A stretch of DNA of 64,000 nucleotides from Caballeronia grimmiae (GTDB taxonomy: Bacteria; Pseudomonadota; Gammaproteobacteria; Burkholderiales; Burkholderiaceae), in contig NZ_JFHE01000011.1 in NCBI RefSeq assembly GCF_000698555.1, positions 62,001-126,000 on the forward strand, given 5' to 3'. Of this stretch, positions 15,788-23,230 are shown piece after piece; the first letter of the stretch is position 1; every line of letters begins with the position of its first letter. The notes under the pieces are model-generated. The model was not told the origin of the DNA, made no database searches, and saw nothing but the letters and a program-made list of their open reading frames with translations. The position numbers were made by a program, and so were the translations under genes.

Positions 15788-16356
15788 CAGAATTCCTCCA
15801 CTGCCCAGCCGCCGCCGGACTTCTTCGTGTTTGCCGTCACCGCAATGAATCGAAGCGGATACTGGTCGGCGACGACCTTTACCTTTACCCGCGCGTCGTC
15901 TTGCCAATAGCCCTTCACCTCGTGACACTCCAACTCACCGCTCGCGAGCATCACGGCGAAGTCCGGCGTATAGAACGTGTTGTCGGCCAGGCGGAACTTC
16001 ATCCCCTCGAAGCGGAACCAGACGATGTCGCCGGCGTGCTTTCGCTGCTCTAGGTAAGCGGCATACCGGCGCTCAGTCGCGTTCATCGCGCCAGCCTTCA
16101 GCCGTCCCAGCGCCTGCACGGCCTTCTTCGCAGCGTCGCGCGGCGTTGCCGTCTTCCGCGCCGACGGCGCGACCGATTTGACCGGCTCCGAGCACGACGC
16201 GATGTCGTCGAATTCGCTGTTCGGCTGCGTGCCGTGGATCTGGGCCAGCTTGCGTTGCGCGTATCCGGTGATGCCGCGTTCCTCGTGAACGGTCGCAGTG
16301 CCGACGGTTTTTGTGCCGGCCGCTACGTGCATCGGCCAAGGTGCTCGCTTGCTCAC
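15787..16356 (-). CDS. DUF1064 PD-(D/E)XK-type nuclease
   Basis: The 189-residue protein has a variable N-terminus and a C-terminal DUF1064 domain from about residue 90: MNATERRYAAYLEQRK, RFEGMKFRLADNTFYTPDF (catalytic Asp) and ECHEVKGYW (E-x-K). DUF1064 proteins are phage nucleases related to Holliday-junction resolvases. Its place directly after the O-like replication gene fits a role in recombination or replication. Confidence 0.85.
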   Translation of the reverse strand: MSKRAPWPMHVAAGTKTVGTATVHEERGITGYAQRKLAQIHGTQPNSEFDDIASCSEPVKSVAPSARKTATPRDAAKKAVQALGRLKAGAMNATERRYAAYLEQRKHAGDIVWFRFEGMKFRLADNTFYTPDFAVMLASGELECHEVKGYWQDDARVKVKVVADQYPLRFIAVTANTKKSGGGWAVEEF

Positions 16357-17321
16357 GCAGCCTCCGAGTTGCCGTTCTTATCGCGCGGAATGTCGTTGAA
16401 GTAGGCGTACAGGGCTTCGTAGCGGTCTTCGCTTTCGCGGCCGACCGTGCGCAGCATGTCTTCCATCCATTCGCCCGGGCCTGCGGCCTTGAACACGCGG
16501 ACTTTGAAGTGCATGAACGTCTCGCCGTCCTTCTTCGCGACGCCGATCTGCGCGGCGCGTGCCTCGATGCCGCTCGACGTCTTCCACCAGTCCGCAGCGA
16601 TTGCCGTCCCGCCGTTTGCCGCCGCGACAGTCGCCGAATCCGCTTTCACCGGAAACAAGCCGGTCCAGCCGCGCAGCACCGCTTCCTCGATCGTCACTTC
16701 CGGCGACTGGCCAGAAGCAGCCAGCTTCACCAGGCGCTTGATCGATACCGCCGCAGCACCGCGTGTCCAAGGCGCTTCCTTGGCCTTCGCCTCGCGGTGC
16801 TCGCACCACATCGCCCAGACTTCCGGCGTAATGCCTTGAGGAAGTTCGATTGCACGAAGCTCGTCATGCAACGCAACTCGCGGCGCACGCCGCGCAGGTT
16901 GACGGTTCAATGACGGTTCTTCTGACGGTTCTTTACGGTTAGACGGCACCTGGTGCGGGGGTGGGACGCACGGCGTGCGGGGGTGTGGTGCATCTGCTGC
17001 TGGGGTGCTGTCGTTATCTGCACCGGTGCATTTCGTGCGGGGGTGCATTTCCTTCGGGGGTGCATATGCTGCGGGGGTGATGGTGTAACTCGTGTGCCGT
17101 CCGTTGTTCCGATTCGCCAGCACGATGCCCGCAGACTCAAGCCACTTGATTGCGTTCTGCACCGCGCGCTCTGATGCGCAAATGCGCTTCGCGATCGTCG
17201 CGATGGACGGCCAGCACACGCCCTGGTCGTTCGCGTTGTCCGCCAACGAGATCAGAACAGCCTTCTGCGCGAGCGACATTCCTTGGAGCGGCCAGCAGGC
17301 CGACATGATCATCGTGCTCAT
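16353..17321 (-). CDS. O-like replication initiation protein
   Basis: The 322-residue protein has an N-terminal winged-helix replication domain (MSLAQKAVLISLADNANDQG, WPSIATIAKRICASERAVQN, YTITPAAYAPP), a Pro/Thr-rich linker (about residues 95-150) and a C-terminal helical part (AVSIKRLVKLAASG, GWMEDMLR-type segments). This layout matches lambda O-like initiators that bind iterons within their own gene; here too the linker-coding DNA carries two sets of direct repeats. ATG 17321 with GAGG upstream is preferred to a start 24 nt earlier. No DnaC/P-like loader is seen next to it. Confidence 0.8.
   Translation of the reverse strand: MSTMIMSACWPLQGMSLAQKAVLISLADNANDQGVCWPSIATIAKRICASERAVQNAIKWLESAGIVLANRNNGRHTSYTITPAAYAPPKEMHPRTKCTGADNDSTPAADAPHPRTPCVPPPHQVPSNRKEPSEEPSLNRQPARRAPRVALHDELRAIELPQGITPEVWAMWCEHREAKAKEAPWTRGAAAVSIKRLVKLAASGQSPEVTIEEAVLRGWTGLFPVKADSATVAAANGGTAIAADWWKTSSGIEARAAQIGVAKKDGETFMHFKVRVFKAAGPGEWMEDMLRTVGRESEDRYEALYAYFNDIPRDKNGNSEAA
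16900..17079. repeat. Two sets of iteron-like direct repeats inside the O-like gene (putative phage ori)
   Basis: Set A: TGCGGGGGTG or close variants at 16954, 16976, 16998, 17036, 17053 and 17070, with spacings 22, 22, 38, 17 and 17 bp. Set B: TGACGGTTC at 16900, 16911 and 16923, plus TACGGTT at 16934, spaced 11-12 bp. Their place in the linker part of an initiator gene mirrors the lambda origin. The function is inferred, since the repeats also encode a Pro-rich linker. Confidence 0.6.
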
Positions 17322-17328
17322 CTGGGCC

Positions 17329-18033
17329 TCAGTGGAGATCCGCACCGCGCATCTTCTGCGCGATCTCGGTGAGGCCCTTGGCGGTCACGAGAACCTGCGT
17401 GGTGACCTTCTCGGAGCCGTCGGTGCGATGGACGGTGGTGATCTTGTGTTCGAGCACGCCGCGCTGGATCTTGTCCTGATAGGCCGTCCACGTGGCGTTG
17501 CCCGGGCGGCGATAGATCCATCCGTTCGATTGCATCCACTCGAACACGCGCTTCGGCTGCTCTTGCAAATTCTTCGCGGCGTCGGTGATGCACATCGCGC
17601 CTTGCGCGGCAACGGTCAGGCGCTCGAGGGCGGCGACTTTCGGCGCGGCCTCGATGACCTGCTGCTGAAGCGCGAGATTCTTATCGACCTCATCGGCCCA
17701 TGCGCGGGCGGCGACGGCCGGGTTCGTAAAGTCGGGTAGCGCCGACGCGGCGACTTGCGATTCGAGCTCTTGCCAGCGGTCGACGATTCGCGCGCGCATC
17801 GCGATGCTGTATCCGGAGACGAGGATCAGCGTTTCGCGCTTCGGCAGAAAGAAAGCGGGCTGAAGGCGGCCATACGCGTCGGCGACATTGGCTGAAAAAT
17901 CAGCCGATCTCAAACCGAGCTCGTCGAGCATCTTGCGAATGTCGGCCATCACGTTCTTGTGCTCTTTGTTCGTGAGATCGGCAATTTCCTTGCTCGACAT
18001 CGTGAGCGCCGCGGACAGTGCGATTTCGTTCAT
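17329..18033 (-). CDS. Rha/KilAC-type phage antirepressor
   Basis: The 234-residue protein has an N-terminal Rha-type DNA-binding domain (MSSKEIADLTNKEHKNVMAD, FFLPKRETLILVSGYS) and a C-terminal KilAC domain (AMCITDAAKNLQEQPKRVFE, GWIYRRPGNATW, LVTAKGLTEIAQKM). Such proteins antagonise the repressor or rewire lytic timing. ATG 18033 follows GAGG by 6 nt; the next gene, the O-like initiator, begins 7 nt after its stop. Confidence 0.9.
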   Translation of the reverse strand: MNEIALSAALTMSSKEIADLTNKEHKNVMADIRKMLDELGLRSADFSANVADAYGRLQPAFFLPKRETLILVSGYSIAMRARIVDRWQELESQVAASALPDFTNPAVAARAWADEVDKNLALQQQVIEAAPKVAALERLTVAAQGAMCITDAAKNLQEQPKRVFEWMQSNGWIYRRPGNATWTAYQDKIQRGVLEHKITTVHRTDGSEKVTTQVLVTAKGLTEIAQKMRGADLH

Positions 18034-18041
18034 GGATGACC

Positions 18042-18218
18042 TCACAGGTCGTGGTCATGACCGCACGGCAGAGTGCCGTCGGCGTTTTGCTTCGCGCCGC
18101 AACCGATGCAGATCTTCGGTTCGGACTTAGCGCGCTCGCGCGCTTGCCATTCGGCGGTGAGCGGACCGTCGAAGAAACGGCCCGTGGTGATGAGGTTCGG
18201 GAACGCGGGAATGTTCAT
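18042..18218 (-). CDS. Small zinc-ribbon-like phage protein
   Basis: The 58-residue protein (MNIPAFPNLITTGRFFDG) ends in CIGCGAKQNADGTLPCGHD, a CxxC...CxH arrangement likely to bind zinc. It starts 2 nt after the CII-like gene stop and ends 8 nt before the antirepressor start. The function is unknown. Confidence 0.6.
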   Translation of the reverse strand: MNIPAFPNLITTGRFFDGPLTAEWQARERAKSEPKICIGCGAKQNADGTLPCGHDHDL

Positions 18219-18220
18219 GG

Positions 18221-18661
18221 TTAATTTGCCATGCCGCGCAGCCGCGCAGCCAATGTGAAAAGGACTTGCGCGTGCGTGAAGATGCGGCTCTCAACGCGGT
18301 CTACTTCCTTCAACTCGACCCGACCGTCATCCAATGTCTTGCAGATTTCCTTGCCGACGTCGCCATGCGTCTCCCACGCCTTGCCCATCATCTCGACGAT
18401 CGCAGCGTCGTTGCAGTCTTCGACGCGTGGCGTTTCTACCAGCGTGTAGCCGAGCTCTTCCGCGATGGCCTTCGCAATACGCGCGTCCCCCGTGATCTGC
18501 GACATCCGAACCGCTTCAGCGAGCGTCAGGTGATGCGTGGTGTTATTCGGGTTCACCTTGTTGCGCAGGATGTTCGCCGACATGCCCATACGCGGCGCGA
18601 GCGATTCGCAACCACCGGGGTAGTCGTGTGCAACTGCGTATGCGGCATCAGAGATGTTCAA
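18221..18661 (-). CDS. CII-like phage regulatory protein (Phage_CP76 family)
   Basis: The 146-residue protein fits the CP76/CII regulatory family: MNISDAAYAVAHDYPGGCES, LAPRMGMSANILRNKVNP (helix-turn-helix), HLTLAEAVRMSQITGDARI and the C-terminal QVLFTLAARLRGMAN. It presumably promotes the lysogenic decision by activating transcription. It lies after the cro-like operon, as cII does in lambda, separated from the upstream gene by a gap of 195 bp. Confidence 0.88.
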   Translation of the reverse strand: MNISDAAYAVAHDYPGGCESLAPRMGMSANILRNKVNPNNTTHHLTLAEAVRMSQITGDARIAKAIAEELGYTLVETPRVEDCNDAAIVEMMGKAWETHGDVGKEICKTLDDGRVELKEVDRVESRIFTHAQVLFTLAARLRGMAN

Positions 18662-18856
18662 TTGCTACTCCGGACAGACGTTTTTACTAGGGGTTGACCC
18701 GGTTAAAGTGGCGTCATAAGCAAAAACGACACAGAAAACGGGGTAAAACAAAAATGACAAACGGCAAGTGCCTGAGAGACCTCGGCGCGATTAGTAGTCC
18801 TCAATCAGACTGTGTGAGCCCCACGCTCAAAACAGCAGAAGAAGGACGCGCGCCGC
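18662..18856. other. 195-bp gap between cro operon and cII, no gene seen
   Basis: The stretch is T-rich on the minus strand and contains a palindromic GGGTTGACCC (around 18698) just upstream of the cII start, a possible CII or repressor target. A plus-strand open frame here is not convincing. A terminator or antitermination site, as between lambda cro and cII, could lie here, but I see no clear hairpin. Confidence 0.35.
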
Positions 18857-19030
18857 TTACCTCGTTGCTTTGGCTGGTCCTGCTGAATCCGCTTTCAGTC
18901 GGCGGAACTGCAGGACCGCTTTCTTTCGCGCCTCGTCCAGCGCAACATCCGGAAAACCTTTCGCGATGAGTTCCAACAGCATCGCGCGCACTTCCTTCTG
19001 CTCCGCAGCGGTCAGTGGTGTATCAGTCAT
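18857..19030 (-). CDS. Small hypothetical protein in the cro operon
   Basis: The 57-residue protein (MTDTPLTAAEQKEVRAMLLE) is a helical, charged protein with a C-terminal KAVLQFRRLKADSAG. The ATG overlaps the stop of the Cro-like gene (ATGA), so it is coupled to it. No family is recognised. Confidence 0.6.
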   Translation of the reverse strand: MTDTPLTAAEQKEVRAMLLELIAKGFPDVALDEARKKAVLQFRRLKADSAGPAKATR

Positions 19031-19260
19031 GCCACCACCGCTGAGCCGCGAAGCTTTGACCATGTGACCTTAGGGCGCAGGTGTTCGCAACGGACTGCAC
19101 CCATGCTTTCGACCTCGATGTTGATGCAGAGCTGAACGTCGAACTGCTGGTCTGCACTGATCGCCTTGCGCAGGTAACCGAGCGTCGTCCCACAGCGGCG
19201 CGCAAACTCCTCCTGCTTCTCGGGAGCCATCGAATTGAGGTATGTGCGTAGCTTGTCCAT
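19027..19260 (-). CDS. Cro/YdaS-like regulator
   Basis: The 77-residue protein (MDKLRTYLNSMAPEKQEEFA) has the YdaS-type helix-turn-helix RRCGTTLGYLRKAIS and ends in CEHLRPKVTWSKLRG, as typical of Cro analogues of Rac-like phages. It is transcribed divergently from the CI gene. Its promoter (TTGACT, 16 bp, TAATAT) ends 7 nt before the ATG, so the transcript may be leaderless. It is expected to turn off CI and start the lytic programme. Confidence 0.85.
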   Translation of the reverse strand: MDKLRTYLNSMAPEKQEEFARRCGTTLGYLRKAISADQQFDVQLCINIEVESMGAVRCEHLRPKVTWSKLRGSAVVA

Positions 19261-19266
19261 ACCTGC

Positions 19267-19323
19267 ATATTACCAGACGGTAATGGAAAGTCAATACCAT
19301 TCGGAGATTTACCCTTCGGTAAT
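19267..19323. promoter_or_regulatory. Cro/CI intergenic promoter with three repressor operators
   Basis: Three copies of an operator with consensus ATTACC-N4-GGTAAT are seen: 19269-19284 (perfect arms), 19293-19308 (imperfect) and 19308-19323 (TTTACC/GGTAAT). The minus-strand promoter has -35 TTGACT (19294-19289) and -10 TAATAT (19272-19267), overlapped by the first operator. The same operator occurs at 23042. Repressor binding is inferred from position and symmetry. Confidence 0.8.
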
Positions 19324-19342
19324 GCCGGTCGATAATTCCGGT

Positions 19343-20059
19343 ATGACAGTCATCGACAATCGCCGCGCGCGCCTGGCGCAGCTCATCGAAAAGTACGGCT
19401 CACAGGCGGAGTTCGTCCGCCAGACAGGTGAGAACCAGGGAGAAATTTCCGCTCTTCTGAAGACCAAGTCCTTCGGGGAAAAAAAAGCAAGGAAGCTGGA
19501 AGAGAAACTTAAGCTACCCACTGGGTGGCTTGATGAAGCGCCTACTTCAGAGAAGAATGTTCTGACGGATGGAAGAGCGTCCGTCAACATTCGTCCCATT
19601 GTCGGATGGGATAACGATCAAGAACTAGGCGAAGAGTACGTTTTGATTCCGAGACTCGAAGTGAAGGCGTCTGCCGGAAATGGCCGGATCGTGTGGCACA
19701 TCGACGAGAAAGGCCAACGCCAGGCGTTCAGGAAGGCATGGCTGAAGCGGCTCGGCCTGGATGCGGAGCACGCGGCGACGATCGTCGCAGAAGGTTCCAG
19801 CATGGAGCCTCGGGTGATCGATGGGGACTCGCTCGTCGTCAACTACAAGGCTACCGAGCTGGTCGATGGCAAGGTCTACGTGCTGGCTTACCAGAACGAG
19901 GTGTACGTGAAGCGGCTCTTCAAGCGGCCGGGCGGAGGCTTGAGCATCCGATCCGATAATCCGGACAAGACGCGTTACCCAGACGTCGACATCTCGGCGG
20001 AAGAGTCCGGACACGTGCAGATCATCGCCCGCGTAGTGGGCGTCAGCGGGGCAATGTGA
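19343..20059 (+). CDS. CI-like phage repressor with S24 autopeptidase domain
   Basis: The 238-residue protein has an N-terminal helix-turn-helix (ARLAQLIEKYGSQAEFV, TGENQGEISALLKTKS) and a C-terminal LexA/S24 domain with the Ser in EGSSMEPRVIDGD and the Lys in NEVYVKRLF. It should hold the prophage silent and self-cleave in the SOS response. ATG 19343 is used; an in-frame ATG at 19322 sits inside an operator. Neither has a good ribosome site. Confidence 0.9.
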   Translation: MTVIDNRRARLAQLIEKYGSQAEFVRQTGENQGEISALLKTKSFGEKKARKLEEKLKLPTGWLDEAPTSEKNVLTDGRASVNIRPIVGWDNDQELGEEYVLIPRLEVKASAGNGRIVWHIDEKGQRQAFRKAWLKRLGLDAEHAATIVAEGSSMEPRVIDGDSLVVNYKATELVDGKVYVLAYQNEVYVKRLFKRPGGGLSIRSDNPDKTRYPDVDISAEESGHVQIIARVVGVSGAM

Positions 20060-20475
20060 GCGACATACAAGAGCCGACGTTTGGAACATCCGCACCGCGG
20101 GGCACGGCGGAAGAGCGCATCTTCCTCGATGAAGGGGCGATCAAAGTTACCAATGCTAGGCTGCTGGTGCCCGGTAACACGTTCGCCATGAGCGGAATCA
20201 CGTCCGTCAAGCATATCGAGAAAGACCGGTCGTGGCTCGCCGGGACGATTCTTGTTGCTGTTGGCGTAATACTCCTCTTCTGTGGGCTTACCTTTGTGCC
20301 CATGGCCGTCATTGCCCTCATTCCCGGCGCGATTTTGCTCGCGCGTGGCAAGCCTAAGTACGCGATCAGCCTCATGACGTCATCGGGCGAAGTCACAGCG
20401 TTCTCATCACAGGACAAGGGACTTGTACGGCGCGTCGTCGATGCCCTAAACAACGCGATCGTGTATCGCGGGTAA
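20056..20475 (+). CDS. DUF6232-like membrane protein, coupled to the repressor
   Basis: The 139-residue protein starts at GTG 20056, overlapping the repressor stop (GTGA). A cytoplasmic N-terminal part (RIFLDEGAIKVTNARLLVPG) is followed by two hydrophobic segments around residues 61-95 (LAGTILVAVGVILLFCG, MAVIALIPGAILL) and a C-terminal soluble part (SSQDKGLVRRVVDALNNAI). This layout resembles DUF6232 proteins. Co-expression with CI suggests a lysogeny function such as superinfection exclusion (inferred). Confidence 0.7.
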   Translation: MSDIQEPTFGTSAPRGTAEERIFLDEGAIKVTNARLLVPGNTFAMSGITSVKHIEKDRSWLAGTILVAVGVILLFCGLTFVPMAVIALIPGAILLARGKPKYAISLMTSSGEVTAFSSQDKGLVRRVVDALNNAIVYRG

Positions 20476-20661
20476 GCCAAGAGACCGATCGCCGTTAGCC
20501 CGCTTTGTGATGGGTCGAAGGTGAGCTGATGCGACGGATCATGGATGCGCTGAATCAGCGTTCGTGTTTCTTGCTGGTTGGCGGATGCCTGCGCGCTAGG
20601 TCGATGTAAGGGAATACTGCACTTGCGGTCTGCCCAAAAATTTACAGTTGGAGCTGAACCG

Positions 20662-21135
20662 GTGTCTGACAGTCAGAAACAAGACGTCGATTGGGATAAG
20701 GTTACGCCACACGTCCGGCGCAGAAAGTGCCCCGGCTGCGGAACAGAATTGAGTCGTTTCAACCTTACAGGGTTGCTCTTTCCGATCGAACAGTTCGCCA
20801 TGGCGTATTTGCAGGACGCAAACAGAAAACTAGGCTGGTCGATCAGGCCGTTTGGAATGCAGTCGATGAACGAATTACAGTTCCTCGCTTTCTCGAGCAT
20901 CTGCGACAACTGCACTCTTTTGTCGACATGGGATTTTGGCGTCGAAGAACTGGACGAGATCCTTGCGCAGAGGATACAGCCGCCGTTTGCACAGATAAAT
21001 TGGACTTACAACCCCGCCAAGCTTGCTCGAGCCTTGGAACTTTCCCCGGAGTGGCTGCGGCCGTCTTTGCAGCAGCTTGTTGAATCTCTGACACCGAAGA
21101 AAGAGAATGAGCAAAAACCACCTTCGGCTAGTTGA
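20662..21135 (+). CDS. Hypothetical zinc-binding protein (accessory block)
   Basis: GTG at 20662, with GGAG 8 nt upstream, gives 157 residues. Two CxxC pairs, KCPGCGTEL near residue 23 and ICDNCTLL near residue 82, suggest one zinc site formed from two knuckles; the rest is helical (LEELDEILAQRI-type, LARALELSPEWLRPSLQQLV). No family is recognised. Base composition is less GC-rich than the phage core genes. It overlaps the next gene by 29 bp, so the two probably act together. Confidence 0.65.
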   Translation: MSDSQKQDVDWDKVTPHVRRRKCPGCGTELSRFNLTGLLFPIEQFAMAYLQDANRKLGWSIRPFGMQSMNELQFLAFSSICDNCTLLSTWDFGVEELDEILAQRIQPPFAQINWTYNPAKLARALELSPEWLRPSLQQLVESLTPKKENEQKPPSAS

Positions 21136-21745
21136 AGAGTCCTTTACGAAGGCTGATGAGACGCCGATTGCAGAGATCCACGCTAGAACCGTCTACGATG
21201 AGTTAAAGTCTGCGAACGTCGGTCCATCGCCGAGGTATTTTGGCGGTGGAGGCCTGTCGGAGATGCTTGTCTTTGGCGGAGATGGCCCCACGTTCTCGAC
21301 CAGAGACAATATTGACGCTCCTATGAGTACGCCAACCCGAGAAGAGATTGACGCCAAACTGGAAGCCATCGAAGCGCGGATGGACGGACGTCTTGCATCT
21401 ATCGACGGTAAGATCGACAGCTTCTTGGCCCGTATGGAGGAGCGCGAAAAAGCGGGAGAGGTGCGCGCAGAATCGCTCAAAGAGAGCCTCCAGCGCACAA
21501 ACGATGCGGTTTCTCGCGTCGAGAACTCGAGCTCGAGCCTAAAGTACTGGCTTATCGGGACGGCTATCGCTACCGTCGTGGCGCTCGCATCGCTCAATGC
21601 CACGATCCTTTCGAACATGGTGGCGTCTTTCGAATCCGGCAAGAACACCTCATCGGCTCAGGCGCAGGTGGCGCAGCAGATCAAGGAAACTCAAGAACTG
21701 CTCGAACAGGCCAAAAAAGCGGCCTCCGCTCAGACGCAGAAGTAA
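21107..21745 (+). CDS. Hypothetical coiled-coil membrane protein (accessory block)
   Basis: The 212-residue protein has a soluble N-terminal part (MSKNHLRLVEESFTKADETP), a long coiled coil (about 75-140: REEIDAKLEAIEARMDGRL, SFLARMEEREKAG), one transmembrane helix (about 147-170: YWLIGTAIATVVALASLN) and a second short coiled coil (QVAQQIKETQELLEQAKK). It resembles membrane-anchored sensors or effectors but matches no family I know. It is cotranslated with the zinc protein and is followed by a terminator-like hairpin. Confidence 0.7.
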   Translation: MSKNHLRLVEESFTKADETPIAEIHARTVYDELKSANVGPSPRYFGGGGLSEMLVFGGDGPTFSTRDNIDAPMSTPTREEIDAKLEAIEARMDGRLASIDGKIDSFLARMEEREKAGEVRAESLKESLQRTNDAVSRVENSSSSLKYWLIGTAIATVVALASLNATILSNMVASFESGKNTSSAQAQVAQQIKETQELLEQAKKAASAQTQK

Positions 21746-21763
21746 CTTCCGACCTGGTTGTAC

Positions 21764-21788
21764 CAGACCCACTTCGGCGGGTTTTTGT
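21764..21788 (+). terminator. Probable terminator
   Basis: ACCC-ACTTCGGC-GGGT followed by TTTTTG lies about 20 nt after the coiled-coil gene stop. The CTTCGG loop makes a short but stable stem. Confidence 0.55.
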
Positions 21789-21917
21789 TGCCTGCTCACC
21801 ACCACTACTCCGACGTGCGCCGCAAACGGTTGCGAATGCTCTGAACAATGCTATCTTTCCTTCCGGAAAGGAAAGGGAAAGCTCGCCCCGCCAGAAGCCG
21901 AGCATCCAAGGGATGAC

Positions 21918-22700
21918 ATGAAGAAGACTATTGCCGCTGCGCTCGCATGCGCCGCTGTTCTCGCCGCTTGCGGCGGTGGCGGAGACGGCACTCCGTCGTC
22001 GACCGCCAAAATCTCCTACTACGGCAACCCGCTGCGGCAAGCAGCGACGACGACTGCCACGGCGAAGGTCGCTGCCGTTGCACGAGCAGCCTCCGATGCT
22101 CCGGCGTCGGACGCGGCCGCGCAGACGGTGCAGACGCTGACGCAGGCGCTCGCCGCACAAGGCGTGACTGCTGACGTGACGCCACAGGTAATGAACGGCA
22201 CCACGCTGCACGCCCTGATCATGGGCGAGAACAACGGCCTTCCGCCGACGCAGGACCAGTTCAAGACCGATCCGAACGGGTTCATCGTCGCGAACTTCCA
22301 ACTGGACGACATGGTCACGCGGAACGACGACCCGGCACAGGTGGCGGCGCTCGCTCAGTTCCAGCAGGATCTGTACACCTTCATCCAGCGTGCGCACGTC
22401 GCCGGCAAGCTGACGTTCGTAATTTTGCCGATCCGAACCTGCGACCAGCCATTCGGCAAGAGCGCAGCAGACGGCGTCATCCAGGCGGCCACGACTGCCG
22501 CCTCTCTGTCATCCGGCTATGCCGTCGGTGGACTCTCGGCGAACGTGGTAATGGACGCGAACGGCGTAGCGACGGACACGGTTACCGCCGGGCATATGGG
22601 CGCGGACTGCCGGACGCCCGACGCATCCCTGATCAACATGGCAAATCAGAACATGGCGGAACGTATGGCGCCAGTGCTGAAGGACGGACTGTCAAAGTAA
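21918..22700 (+). CDS. Prophage-encoded lipoprotein
   Basis: The 260-residue protein begins MKKTIAAALACAAVLAACGG: a signal peptide with lipobox LAAC (Cys at residue 18), followed by a Gly-rich linker. The mature part has two cysteines in RTCDQPFG and GADCRTPDA that may form a disulphide, and a FILPIRTCDQ strand. An A/G-rich stretch lies upstream. With its own terminator, it looks like a lysogenic-conversion (moron) gene altering the cell surface. Similar lipoproteins occur in Burkholderia chromosomes; function unknown. Confidence 0.75.
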   Translation: MKKTIAAALACAAVLAACGGGGDGTPSSTAKISYYGNPLRQAATTTATAKVAAVARAASDAPASDAAAQTVQTLTQALAAQGVTADVTPQVMNGTTLHALIMGENNGLPPTQDQFKTDPNGFIVANFQLDDMVTRNDDPAQVAALAQFQQDLYTFIQRAHVAGKLTFVILPIRTCDQPFGKSAADGVIQAATTAASLSSGYAVGGLSANVVMDANGVATDTVTAGHMGADCRTPDASLINMANQNMAERMAPVLKDGLSK

Positions 22701-22719
22701 GCTCTCTTTTCCGGATACG

Positions 22720-22745
22720 ACGCCCGCCTCGAGCGGGCGTTTTTC
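22720..22745 (+). terminator. Rho-independent terminator
   Basis: ACGCCCGC and GCGGGCGT flank a CTCGA loop and are followed by TTTTT, about 20 nt after the lipoprotein gene. Confidence 0.85.
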
Positions 22746-22838
22746 TGTGCAGTCGCCCGCAAACGTTGCACTGCTGCAACATCGATCGCCAAAATAGCGA
22801 CGTGAAAGTGGCTTTCATCGGGGCGTCGCTCGTCATCC

Positions 22839-23059
22839 ATTACCAAATTGGTAGTCGATCGCCCAAACCGTATGCGCTCACGATTCGCCAAACGCCGATA
22901 GACAGTACGAGTGACGAAAAAGCGACATGTCATCACTTCCGTCAACACTTTGTTCGAAGTATTTACATTCGTCGGAACATAGGCATTAGGCGTCTCATTA
23001 CCAAAAGATCGCTTAAATTACTATTTGGTATTGACTACACCATTACCCGTTGGTAATAT
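22839..23059 (+). promoter_or_regulatory. Second early promoter with CI-type operators
   Basis: The 404-bp gap from 22701 to 23104 has no gene but holds a regulatory array. The promoter is -35 TTGACT (23031-23036), 17 bp, -10 TAATAT (23054-23059). Operator ATTACC-CGTT-GGTAAT (23042-23057) overlaps the -10; ATTACT-ATTT-GGTATT (23017-23032) overlaps the -35. Further matches are a half site at 22997 and TACCAAATTGGTA at 22841-22853. The promoter drives the plus-strand early operon and should be silenced by CI. Confidence 0.8.
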
Positions 23060-23104
23060 CCATCTCATGCACTCACCGCGTCGGTGAGCCGAAACGAGAG
23101 GTGG

Positions 23105-23230
23105 ATGATGCACACGATCAACGACACAGACATCAGCGCGGCGAAGGCGCTGAACATCGCGGTAGGAGTTCTCTCGATCGTCGGTATGACGACGACCGTC
23201 ATCTGCGCAGTGCTCAACGGGGTCCTGTGA
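23105..23230 (+). CDS. Small membrane protein, first gene of the plus-strand early operon
   Basis: The 41-residue protein (MMHTINDTDISAAKALNIAV) has a single hydrophobic helix (GVLSIVGMTTTVICAVL). GAGAGGTGG precedes the double ATG at 23105/23108, about 45 nt after the promoter. The stop overlaps the next ATG (TGATG). Function unknown. Confidence 0.6.
   Translation: MMHTINDTDISAAKALNIAVGVLSIVGMTTTVICAVLNGVL

Noticed and set aside
16940..17080. Iteron repeats considered as a CRISPR array
   Set aside because: Units are only about 10 bp with irregular spacing, no spacers of constant length and no cas genes; they lie inside a replication gene.
18694..18969. 91-codon plus-strand frame between cII and the cro operon
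   Set aside because: Composition is not protein-like, it overlaps a coupled minus-strand gene, and it lacks a ribosome site.
21597..21917. Upstream extension of the lipoprotein frame
   Set aside because: It overlaps the coiled-coil gene and a terminator, and the signal peptide with lipobox begins at 21918.
22766..23056. 96-codon plus-strand frame in the operator region
   Set aside because: It covers the operators and promoter of the early operon; the sequence is explained by regulatory DNA.
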